A stretch of 23,258 bases of DNA from an uncultured Paracoccaceae bacterium (GTDB lineage Bacteria > Pseudomonadota > Alphaproteobacteria > Rhodobacterales > Rhodobacteraceae), in the NCBI GenBank assembly GCA_937952085.1, contig CALFYQ010000453.1, positions 1-23,258 of the forward strand. Reading direction: 5' to 3'. The notes below the pieces were generated by a model that did no database searches, had not been told where the DNA came from, and saw only the letters and a list, made by a program, of their open reading frames with translations. A program made the translations under genes and the position numbers. Of this stretch, positions 15,151 to 22,091 are shown one piece after another; position 1 is the first letter of the stretch; the number at the start of each line of letters is the position of its first letter.

Positions 15151-17088
15151 ATGCCGACCCGCGCCCAGATCCTCTTCGGAACTGACGAACCCGTCCCCGA
15201 GCCGATCCGGCTCACCGCCGGGCCGCTCACCGCCGATCTCGACGCCGGGGCGGTGCGCTATGTCCGCCTCCACGGCGTCGAGGTGATCCGCGGCGTCGCC
15301 TTCCTGATCCGCGACCGGAACTGGGGCACCTGCCTCCCTGAGATCGAGAACCTGAAGGTCTCTGAAACCAGCGAGGGTTTCGTCGCGAGTTACGCCGCCA
15401 CCTGCCGGGACGGAGACGCCGCGATCCGCTACCGCGCCCGGATCGAGGGCCGCGCCGACGGCTCGCTCGACTTCACCGCCGAAGGCGAGGCGCTGTCGGA
15501 TTTCGTCACCAACCGCGCCGGCTTCGTCGTCCTTCACCCGCTCGCCGGCACGGTCGGCCAGAAGCTGACCATCGAACACACCGACGGCCGCATCGTCGAA
15601 AGCCGTTTCCCGGAGCGGATCGACCCGGATTGCCCGTTCCGGGACATTCGCGCGCTGACCCATGAGCCGATCCCCGGCCTCCGCGTCGCCTGCCGCATGG
15701 AAGGCGACGCCTTCGAGATGGAGGACCACCGGAACTGGATGGACGCCTCCTGGAAGACCTATGTGCGCCCGCTCGCGCTACCCTGGCCCTACACGGTCTC
15801 GAAGGGCGAGGCGCTCCGCCAGAGCGTGACGCTCCGCATCGCGGGCGCCGCGCGGCCGGCGGCGCGGGCTGGCGGCGGCGGGGCGATCCCGGTCTCCGTC
15901 GGGGCCGAACTTCCGCACGCGCTGCCCCGCCTCGGCCTCGCCGTTCCGGCCGAGCACGCCGAGGAAGGGCTCGCCCGGGCGGACCTCATCCGCACGCTTG
16001 GCCCCTCCCATCTCGTCTGCCGCTTCGACCCGCGCACCGAAGGCGCCGCCGACATGGCCCGGTTCCGCGCCCTCGGCGAGGCGACGGGCGCCGAGCTTGT
16101 CCTCGAAGCGGTGATCCCCTGCGTCGACGCCGAGGGGAAGCCGACCGCCGACCTCGACGTCCTGCGGCGGGACCTCGCCGCCGTGGCCACCGCCGCGCGG
16201 GCGGCCGCCGCCGCCTTCCCGCGCGTCGCCGTCTCTCCGGCGAGCGATCTCAAATGCACGCTCCCGGGTTCCGTCTTCCCGCCCGCGCCCTCCTGGGAGG
16301 CGCTGGCCGCGGAGGCGCGCGCCGCCTTCCCGGAGGCGATCCTCGGCGGTGGAATGTTCAGCTATTTCACCGAGTTCAACCGCAAGCGCCCGCCCGAGGG
16401 CCTGTTCGATTTCGTCTGCCATTCGGGCTGCCCCATCGTCCATGCGGGGGACGACCTCTCCGTCACCGAGAATCTCGAGGCGCTGCCGTGGATCTTCGGC
16501 TCGGCGCGGGCGCGCGCCAGCGGCAGGCGGCACCGGGTGTTCAAGACCGCCATCGCCATGCGGGAGACCCCCTACGGCGCGGTCCCCGCCGAGAACCCGC
16601 GCAACATCCGCCAGGCGATGAACCGCGTGGACCCGCGGGAGGACGGGCTCCTCGCCGCGGCCTGGTATCTCGGCTATCTCGCCCACGCCGCGCGGTCCGG
16701 GGTGGATGCGCTGACGCTCGCCGCCATCGCCGGCCCGTCCGGCGTCGCGCCGGGGCGGGAGGGCGCCGCGCTCCGCCCGAGTTTTCACCCGCTCGCGGCT
16801 TATGCCGCGCTCCGCGGCGCGCCGCGCGCGGTCGAGAGCGGAGACGCGCGCGCCGTTCAGGGCCTCGCCGTCGGGAACCGACTCCTTCTCGCGAATCTCA
16901 CCGGCGCGCCGGTCGAGATCGAACTGAGCGGAATGCCGTCCGGAAGCGCCCTTCGCGTGCTGGACGAGTCCGGCTTCGCCGCCGCCTGCGCAGACCCGCT
17001 ATGGCTGACGCGCGGGGCGAGCGATTCGACCGGCGCGGGGTCGATCCGGCTTCCGGCCTACGCGATCGCCTCGATTTCGGCCCCGTGA
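15151..17088 (+). CDS. apnL: D-apionate lactonase-like protein
   Basis: The 645-aa protein resembles, from memory and not from a search, the ApnL family. That family hydrolyses D-apionolactone to D-apionate in D-apiose catabolism. Supporting blocks are GTDEPV near the start, VRYVRLHGVEVIRGVAF (about 37-53), RDRNWGT (about 56-62), and MEGDAFEMEDHRNWMDASWK with TYVRPLALPWPYT (about 190-222). The N-terminal third looks like a beta-sandwich and residues about 240-560 like a TIM barrel, with a small C-terminal beta domain. No signal peptide is visible, so it is cytoplasmic. The substrate could be another branched or linear aldonolactone. ATG 15151 is preceded by GGGAGAGAG; GTG 15148 is an alternative. 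It is the last gene of the operon. Confidence 0.65.
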   Translation: MPTRAQILFGTDEPVPEPIRLTAGPLTADLDAGAVRYVRLHGVEVIRGVAFLIRDRNWGTCLPEIENLKVSETSEGFVASYAATCRDGDAAIRYRARIEGRADGSLDFTAEGEALSDFVTNRAGFVVLHPLAGTVGQKLTIEHTDGRIVESRFPERIDPDCPFRDIRALTHEPIPGLRVACRMEGDAFEMEDHRNWMDASWKTYVRPLALPWPYTVSKGEALRQSVTLRIAGAARPAARAGGGGAIPVSVGAELPHALPRLGLAVPAEHAEEGLARADLIRTLGPSHLVCRFDPRTEGAADMARFRALGEATGAELVLEAVIPCVDAEGKPTADLDVLRRDLAAVATAARAAAAAFPRVAVSPASDLKCTLPGSVFPPAPSWEALAAEARAAFPEAILGGGMFSYFTEFNRKRPPEGLFDFVCHSGCPIVHAGDDLSVTENLEALPWIFGSARARASGRRHRVFKTAIAMRETPYGAVPAENPRNIRQAMNRVDPREDGLLAAAWYLGYLAHAARSGVDALTLAAIAGPSGVAPGREGAALRPSFHPLAAYAALRGAPRAVESGDARAVQGLAVGNRLLLANLTGAPVEIELSGMPSGSALRVLDESGFAAACADPLWLTRGASDSTGAGSIRLPAYAIASISAP

Positions 17089-17149
17089 GCGCGGTCTTCA
17101 CGGATCGATCCGGACTGTTTCGGAGGATTTGAACAGATTCCGTAAGATT

Positions 17150-17205
17150 TTGGTTGCGCGTGGCGCATTTTGCGCCATCCTATCAACCAGAAGGCGCAAG
17201 CCTTC
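17150..17205 (+). other. Structured AT-richer element after the catabolic operon
   Basis: The 291-bp gap at 17089-17379 is less GC-rich than its flanks and has no credible gene. Within it, TGGCGCA-TTT-TGCGCCA (17161-17177) is a perfect 7-bp inverted repeat. It is enclosed by a further TGGTTG/CAACCA pairing (17151-17156 / 17184-17189). A GAAGGC stem with a GCAA tetraloop follows at once (17190-17205). It could be the 3' end of the operon mRNA, a small RNA, or a binding site. No T-run marks it as a classic terminator. Confidence 0.4.
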
Positions 17206-17324
17206 CTTGTACTGCGTTAGTCACGAAGGCAGCCTGCGTCCGAATGCGGATGCCGCTGCTGCGCGGCCGCGTCGCGTTGGAGCCGCGTTGTTCTTTCGCC
17301 GCCCAGTTGGCCGGCGACGGAAAG

Positions 17325-17360
17325 AGGGTCGGCGCGCGCGTGGAGGGGCGGGCCGACCCT
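17325..17360 (-). terminator. Probable csaA terminator, perhaps bidirectional
   Basis: A 9-bp stem (AGGGTCGGC 17325-17333 / GCCGACCCT 17352-17360) with an 18-nt loop lies 20 nt beyond the csaA stop. On the minus strand it is followed by CTTTCC, a weak pyrimidine tail. On the plus strand it is followed by TCCTCATTTC, so it might also stop transcripts from the catabolic operon. Confidence 0.4.
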
Positions 17361-17379
17361 TCCTCATTTCTGGACCCCG

Positions 17380-17721
17380 TCAGAACATCCGGCCGCCGAG
17401 CGGCGTCTCGAGATCGGGGCGGATCAGCACCACTTCGCCGGCTTCGTCCGGCGCGCCCAGCACCAGCACCTCGCTCATGAACTTGCCGATCTGCCGCGGC
17501 GGGAAGTTCACCACCGCCAACACCCGCCGCCCGATCAGACCCTCCGGCGTGTAGTGCCGGGTGATCTGCGCCGAGCTTTTCTTCACGCCGATCTCCGGCC
17601 CGAAATCGACGCGGAGCTTGATCGCGGGCTTCCGCGCCTCCGGGAATGGCTCCGCCGCGACGATCTGGCCGACGCGGATGTCGACCTTCAGGAACTCGTC
17701 GAACGTGATCGTCTCGGCCAT
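17380..17721 (-). CDS. csaA: CsaA-type tRNA-binding domain protein
   Basis: The 113-aa protein is a stand-alone OB-fold tRNA-binding domain. KVDIRVGQIVAAEPFPEARKPAIKLRVDFG covers the first strands, and SSAQITRHYTPEGLIGRRVLAVVNFPPRQIGKFMSEVLVLGA is the conserved central to C-terminal part. CsaA proteins are dimers, described as secretion-related chaperones in Bacillus and as tRNA binders structurally. Their role in alphaproteobacteria is not established. ATG 17721 has a GGAGGA ribosome binding site 4 nt upstream. The longer open frame upstream is antisense to psuK. It is divergent from psuK with 95 bp between the starts. Confidence 0.93.
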   Translation of the reverse strand: MAETITFDEFLKVDIRVGQIVAAEPFPEARKPAIKLRVDFGPEIGVKKSSAQITRHYTPEGLIGRRVLAVVNFPPRQIGKFMSEVLVLGAPDEAGEVVLIRPDLETPLGGRMF

Positions 17722-17816
17722 CCTGTCCTCCCTCGAACGGCGGGGACCATAGGCGAGCCGCCCGGAACCCGGAAGGGCCGCTGGACAGGCGCCTTCCGCC
17801 ATGCTGCAAGCGCCCA

Positions 17817-18696
17817 ATGATCGGGACACCGGACATTCTCTGCATCGGCGCCGTCCTCTGGGACGTGATCGGCCATGCGTCCGCGCCGATGCCGCCCGGC
17901 GCGGACCGGCCCGGCCGGATCCATCGCCGGCGTCGCCATGAACGTCGCCGCGGCGCTCCGCCGGCAGGGCCTTCGCCCCGCGCTCCTCGCCCATGTCGGC
18001 TTCGATACGGAAGGGGAGGCGTTGATCCGGGCCGCGGCCGGCCTCGGGGTGGAGACCGGTCTCCTTACCCGCCTGCCGGACCTGCCAACCGACCTCTATC
18101 TCGCCATCGAGGGGCCGGAGGGGCTCGTCGCCGCCATCGCCGACGCCGCCGGGCTCGAAGCAGCCGGCGCGGCGATTCTTGCGCCGCTTTCCGACGGCCG
18201 CCTCGCCGCGCCGGGCCGCCCCTGGTCCGGCGTCGTCGCGCTCGACGGCAACCTTTCGGCCGAACTCCTCACGGAGCTCGCCGGCGCGCCGGAACTCGCC
18301 GCGGCGGATCTCCGCCTAGCCCCGGCCTCGCCGGGCAAGGCGGGCCGCCTCGCGCCGCTCCGCCGCCATCCGAACGCGACGCTCTACGTCAATCTGGAAG
18401 AGGCGGGGCTCCTCCTTGGCGCGCCGGCCTCCGCCGCCGTCGCCGCCGCGGCCGCGCTGGTCGAGGCGGGGTGGCGCCGCGCCCTGGTCACCGACGGGCC
18501 GCGCGAGGCCGGCCTCGCCGCTCCGGGCTTCCGCCTCGCCGCCTCGCCGCCGGCCGTCGAGGCGCGGCGCGTCACCGGCGCGGGCGATGCGTGCCTCGCC
18601 GCGCATATCGCCGCGGAGCGGAACGGCCTCGGCCCTGCCGCCGCCCTCGAAGCGGCGCTCGCGGCCGCCGCACGCCATGTCTCGGAGGCGCCATGA
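17817..18696 (+). pseudogene. psuK: PfkB-family pseudouridine kinase, frameshifted
   Basis: The N-terminus (PDILCIGAVLWDVIGHASAPMPPGADRPGRIHRR) reads from ATG 17817. From about 17929 the protein continues one frame over (GVAMNVAAALRRQGLRPALLAHVGFDTEGEALI), to the C-terminal PfkB signature VTGAGDACLAAHIAAE and a stop at 18696. The junction falls in the N-terminal PfkB motif, where relatives read RIHRRPGGVAMN. Eight bases (for Pro-Gly and part of a Gly) appear to be missing within a CGG/GGC-rich run. The intact gene would phosphorylate pseudouridine to the 5'-phosphate for PsuG, whose ATG overlaps the kinase stop. Everything else in the gene looks intact, so the lesion is recent or is an assembly error. 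Confidence 0.72.
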
Positions 18697-19604
18697 CCCC
18701 GCCGCTCGTCCTCTCCCCCGAAGTCGCCGCCGCGAAGGCCGAAGGCCGGCCGGTCATCGCGCTCGAAAGCACCATCGTCACGCACGGGCTCCCGGCGCCG
18801 CGGAACCTCGAAGTCGCGCGCGCGGCGGAGGCGGCGGCGCGCGCGGCCGGCGCGGTCCCCGCCACCATCGCGGTGATGGACGGCGCGCTCCGCATCGGGC
18901 TCGACGCGGCCGGCCTCGCCCGGCTCGCGGCGATGGACGGGGTCTGGAAGCTCTCCCGCGCCGATCTCGCCGTCGCGCTCGCCACCGGGCGGGCCGGCGC
19001 CACGACCGTCGCCGCCACGATGATCGCCGCGCGCCTCGCCGGGATCGAGGTCTTCGCCACGGGTGGCGTCGGTGGCGTCCATCGCGGCGCCGAGCATGAT
19101 TTCGACATTTCGGCCGACCTCGAAGAATTGGCGCAGACGCGCGTCACCGTGGTCTCCGCCGGCGCCAAGGCGATCCTCGACCTGCCGAAGACGCTGGAGG
19201 CGCTCGAGACGCGCGGCGTTCCCGTCATCGGCTGGCGGACGGACCGGCTCCCCGCGTTCTGGTCCCGCGACTCCGGCCTCCCCGCGCCGATCCGGCTCGA
19301 CCGCGTGGAGGAGATCGCCGCCGCGCACCGGATGCGCGCCGCCCTCGGCCTGCCCGGCGGCCAACTCGTCTGCAACCCGATCCCGCAGGCGGACGAGATT
19401 CCCGCGGAAGAGATCGGCCGCGCCATCGCAACCGCGCTCTCGGCCGCGGTGCGCGAAGGGGTGGCCGGCAAGGCCGTCACCCCGTTCCTTCTCGCGCAGG
19501 TGCTGGAGGCGACCGGCGGGCGCAGCCTCGAAGCCAACATCGCGCTCTATCTCTCGAATGTCCGCCTCGCCGCAGAGATCGCCCTCGCCCTCGCCGCGGA
19601 ATGA
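18693..19604 (+). CDS. psuG: Pseudouridine-5'-phosphate glycosidase
   Basis: The 303-aa protein would break the C-C glycosidic bond of pseudouridine 5'-phosphate to uracil and ribose 5-phosphate, using a metal ion and a lysine. Diagnostic blocks are VIALESTIVTHGLPAPRNLEVA (with Glu25), the central ATTVAATMIAARLAGIEVFATGGVGGVHRGAEHDFDISADLEEL, SAGAKAILD with Lys159 at the likely Schiff-base position, and LVCNPIP. ATG 18693 overlaps the kinase stop as ATGA, the usual psuK-psuG coupling. Loss of the kinase frame would leave this enzyme without its normal substrate supply, unless another kinase acts. The lesion also puts the kinase N-terminus in frame with psuG as one 595-codon open frame, which I regard as fortuitous. 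Confidence 0.93.
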   Translation: MTPPLVLSPEVAAAKAEGRPVIALESTIVTHGLPAPRNLEVARAAEAAARAAGAVPATIAVMDGALRIGLDAAGLARLAAMDGVWKLSRADLAVALATGRAGATTVAATMIAARLAGIEVFATGGVGGVHRGAEHDFDISADLEELAQTRVTVVSAGAKAILDLPKTLEALETRGVPVIGWRTDRLPAFWSRDSGLPAPIRLDRVEEIAAAHRMRAALGLPGGQLVCNPIPQADEIPAEEIGRAIATALSAAVREGVAGKAVTPFLLAQVLEATGGRSLEANIALYLSNVRLAAEIALALAAE

Positions 19605-20223
19605 CGGGTTCGAAGGGTGTCTTGCGGAAACGCGCCGCGGTTTGGCGCATGTGAAGCGACGGCTTCGCCGGGGCTCGTCCCGCTGACCTTTCCCCGTCAT
19701 CAGGGCCACGGGGCTCTGGACTTCTCCGTTGGCCATTGAGTGTCGAGCGCGGGCGCGGAGACCGTCGTCTGACGCCTCGTCGGCGCGCCGGACGGTCTGA
19801 ACGGCGCTTTCGTCCCGGCGCGCCGGACCCTCGGCCACGACGATGACGCCCTCGTCGCCCCGCCGTCCACCGCGCTCGACCGCTGTACCGACCCGGGCCC
19901 GAGGCTCGACCGATCCTCCGGCGCGCTCGACTTCGGCTTCGGCCTTCTCGTTCTTCCAGTTCGCGTTCGATCCCAGCGAACCCGATATGATGACCCTGAA
20001 CGTCATCGGCCGCCTCGACCACACGCTCGCCAATCCAAGTGTCGGCGGCGGAACCGGCGGTCCGGGGGATCAGGAAGGCGCCGCGGCGGCGTCGCCGGCC
20101 TCTGTGCGCTGGGGCTGCGCCTTCGCTTCCATATCGGGGGTGCGGTCTTCGGTCGCGCCGGGCAAGGAAGATGAGACATGAACGTCGTCGTCGCGCGCGC
20201 CGCTCAGCCCTGATCGTCTCGAA

Positions 20224-20257
20224 GCCCGGGCGCGCGCCGGAGCGGCGGCGCCCGGGC
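20224..20257 (+). other. Strong GC hairpin after an 11-codon ORF, upstream of apt
   Basis: A perfect 10-bp stem (GCCCGGGCGC 20224-20233 / GCGCCCGGGC 20248-20257) with a 14-nt loop lies 10 nt after the stop of a tiny ORF. That ORF (20178-20213, MNVVVARAAQP) has AAGGAAG upstream. The pair resembles a leader-peptide or attenuator layout, but no T-run follows and no regulatory codon run is present. Treat as a possibility only. Confidence 0.25.
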
Positions 20258-20307
20258 GGGCCCCGCCTCCTCTTCGGCTGAAACGGCGCGCCGGGCCGGC
20301 CGCGCGG

Positions 20308-20336
20308 TTGACGCGCGCCACGCCGGGAGGGATCGT
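20308..20336 (+). promoter_or_regulatory. Candidate apt promoter
   Basis: TTGACG (20308-20313) with 17 nt to GATCGT (20331-20336). The -35 is good and the -10 poor. A start near 20343 would leave a short leader holding the GGGGACAG ribosome binding site before ATG 20360. Confidence 0.3.
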
Positions 20337-20359
20337 CTCCCCGCCGCGCCGGGGACAGA

Positions 20360-20896
20360 ATGAACGCCGAGACGATCCGCGCCTATATCCGCACGATCCC
20401 GGATTTCCCGCATGAGGGTATCCAGTTCCGTGACGTGACCACGCTCTTCGGCGATCCGCGCGGCTTTCGCATGGCGGTGGACATGCTGGTCCATCCCTGG
20501 GCCGGGCGGCGGATCGACCGGGTCGCCGGGCTTGAGGCGCGGGGCTTCATCCTCGGCGGCGCCGTCGCGCATCAGCTCTCGGTCGGCTTCGCGCCGATCC
20601 GCAAGAAGGGGAAGCTCCCTTGGCGGACCATCGAGGAGGAATACGAGCTCGAATACGGCAAGGCCGTGGTCGAGCTTCATGAAGACGCCATCAAGCCCGG
20701 CGAGCAGGTGCTTCTGGTCGACGATCTTCTCGCCACCGGCGGCACCGCGGCGGCGGGCGTCCGCCTGATCGAGCGGCTCGGCGGCAAGATCGCCGGCTGC
20801 GCCTTCGTGATCGACCTGCCGGAGCTTGGCGGCCGCAAACGGCTCGAGGCGCTCGGCCTCGACGTTCACGCGCTGACCGCCTTCGAGGGGCTGTGA
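20360..20896 (+). CDS. apt: Adenine phosphoribosyltransferase
   Basis: The 178-aa type I phosphoribosyltransferase makes AMP from adenine and PRPP in purine salvage. Conserved parts are IRTIPDFPHEGIQFRDVTTL (10-29), AGLEARGFILG (56-66), the flexible loop RKKGKLPW and EEYELEYG (81-100), and the PRPP-binding VLLVDDLLATGGT (117-129). Length is normal for the family. Its stop codon is overlapped by the GTG of the methyltransferase gene (GTGA), so translation of the two is coupled. Adenine is a by-product of S-adenosylmethionine use in many pathways, which may be the metabolic link, though this is inference. Confidence 0.95.
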   Translation: MNAETIRAYIRTIPDFPHEGIQFRDVTTLFGDPRGFRMAVDMLVHPWAGRRIDRVAGLEARGFILGGAVAHQLSVGFAPIRKKGKLPWRTIEEEYELEYGKAVVELHEDAIKPGEQVLLVDDLLATGGTAAAGVRLIERLGGKIAGCAFVIDLPELGGRKRLEALGLDVHALTAFEGL

Positions 20897-22020
20897 GCGC
20901 CGCCGCGAAACCCGGCTTCTGGGAGTTCTTCGCCGGCGGCGGCATGGCGCGCGCCGGGCTCGGGCCGGGCTGGACCTGCCTCTTCGCCAACGATTTCGAC
21001 CCGAAGAAGGGCGAGGCCTACTGCGCCAACTGGGGCGAGGGCGCCTTCCGCCTGGCCGACATCGCCGCGCTGACGCCCGCCGAGATCCAAGGCGCGGCCG
21101 ATCTCACCTGGGGCTCCTTCCCCTGCCAGGATCTGTCCCTCGCCGGCGCCGGCGCGGGGCTCGGCGGCGCCCGGTCGGGGACCTATTTCGCCTTCTGGCG
21201 GCTGATCGAAGGGCTCGACGCCGAGGGCCGCGCGCCCCGCCTCGTCGCAGTGGAGAACGTCGCCGGCGCCCTCACGGCCCGCGGCGGGGCCGATTTCGCG
21301 GCGATTCTCGAAGCCTTTCTCCGCAACGGCTACCGCCCCGGCGCGCTCCTGATCGACGCAGCCGCCTTCCTCCCGCAATCCCGCCCGCGCCTCTTCGTCA
21401 TCGGCGCGCGCGACGGGGCGGAACCGATCGGCGCGCCCGCCGGCCCGTTCCATCCGCCGGCCCTCCTCCGCGCGGTGGCGGCATTGCCGGAGCCGCTACG
21501 CGCCGCCCATGTCTGGCGCGCGCTCCCGCCGCCGCCCGCCTCGAACCGGGCGCTGGCCGATCTTGTCGAGCCCGGCGCCGAGTGGCTGCCGGAGGCGGAG
21601 ACGGCGCGTCTCGTCTCCCTCATGGCGCCGCTTCACCGCGCGCGGCTCGAAGCGGCGCAGGCGGAGGGCCGGCGCATCGTCGGCTGCGCCTTCCGCCGCA
21701 CCCGCCCGGTGAAGGGCGGCGGCCGCGCCCAGCGGGCGGAGCTTCGGCTCGACGGGTTCGCCGGGTGCCTCCGCACGCCCGGCGGCGGCTCCTCCCGGCA
21801 GTTCCTGGTCGAGATCGAGGGCCCCCACGTTCGCGCCCGGCTCCTCACCGCGCGAGAGGCCGCGCGCCTGATGGGCCTACCCGACGACTACCGCCTGCCG
21901 GCGCGGCTCAACGAGGCGCTGCATCTCGTCGGAGACGGCGTCGCGCCACCCGTCGTCCGCTGGCTCGCCGCGCATCTGCTCGAGCCCCTGCTCGCAGCCG
22001 GCGCCGCCCGCGCCGCCTGA
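20893..22020 (+). CDS. C5-cytosine DNA methyltransferase (orphan)
   Basis: The 375-aa protein carries the C5-methyltransferase motifs in order: I FFAGGGMARAG (12-22), IV FPCQDLSLAG with catalytic Cys78, VI ENVAG (121-125), VIII LPQSRPRLFVIGAR (160-173), IX LLTAREAARLMGLPDDY and X GDGVAPPVVRWLA. The target-recognition region lies between about 175 and 310, and the recognition sequence cannot be inferred. No restriction endonuclease or Vsr gene is in the window, so it is a solitary methyltransferase, probably regulatory or protective. It starts at GTG 20893 inside the apt stop. Codon use matches the neighbours, arguing against very recent transfer. Confidence 0.9.
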   Translation: MSAAAKPGFWEFFAGGGMARAGLGPGWTCLFANDFDPKKGEAYCANWGEGAFRLADIAALTPAEIQGAADLTWGSFPCQDLSLAGAGAGLGGARSGTYFAFWRLIEGLDAEGRAPRLVAVENVAGALTARGGADFAAILEAFLRNGYRPGALLIDAAAFLPQSRPRLFVIGARDGAEPIGAPAGPFHPPALLRAVAALPEPLRAAHVWRALPPPPASNRALADLVEPGAEWLPEAETARLVSLMAPLHRARLEAAQAEGRRIVGCAFRRTRPVKGGGRAQRAELRLDGFAGCLRTPGGGSSRQFLVEIEGPHVRARLLTAREAARLMGLPDDYRLPARLNEALHLVGDGVAPPVVRWLAAHLLEPLLAAGAARAA

Positions 22021-22091
22021 GCCGCCGCGCCCGGCGGTGGACAGCCGCCCCTCCGCGCGGCAAGGATCGCCGGGCGCGACGGGAGACGCCC

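Larger units (their letters stand above)
19605..20359 (+). other. 755-bp stretch with no assignable gene
   Basis: No open frame on either strand here resembles a family I know. A 112-codon plus-strand frame (19843-20181) has a stretch around FQFAFDPSEPDMMTLNVIGRLDHTLANP with genome-like codon use, but Ser/Pro/Arg-rich low-complexity sequence elsewhere. It could be a decayed fragment. Structure present: an inverted repeat AGACCGTC/GACGGTCT (19759-19766 / 19791-19798), a 13-bp direct repeat CGGCGCGCCGGAC (19781 and 19816, 35 bp apart, itself mostly palindromic), and several GCTCGACC-like repeats at about 19870-19930. Confidence 0.5.

Noticed and set aside
19843..20181. 112-codon plus-strand frame as a real gene
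   Set aside because: No ribosome binding site, Ser/Pro/Arg-rich ends and no family resemblance. Only a central stretch looks coding-like, so it is mentioned only as a possible remnant.
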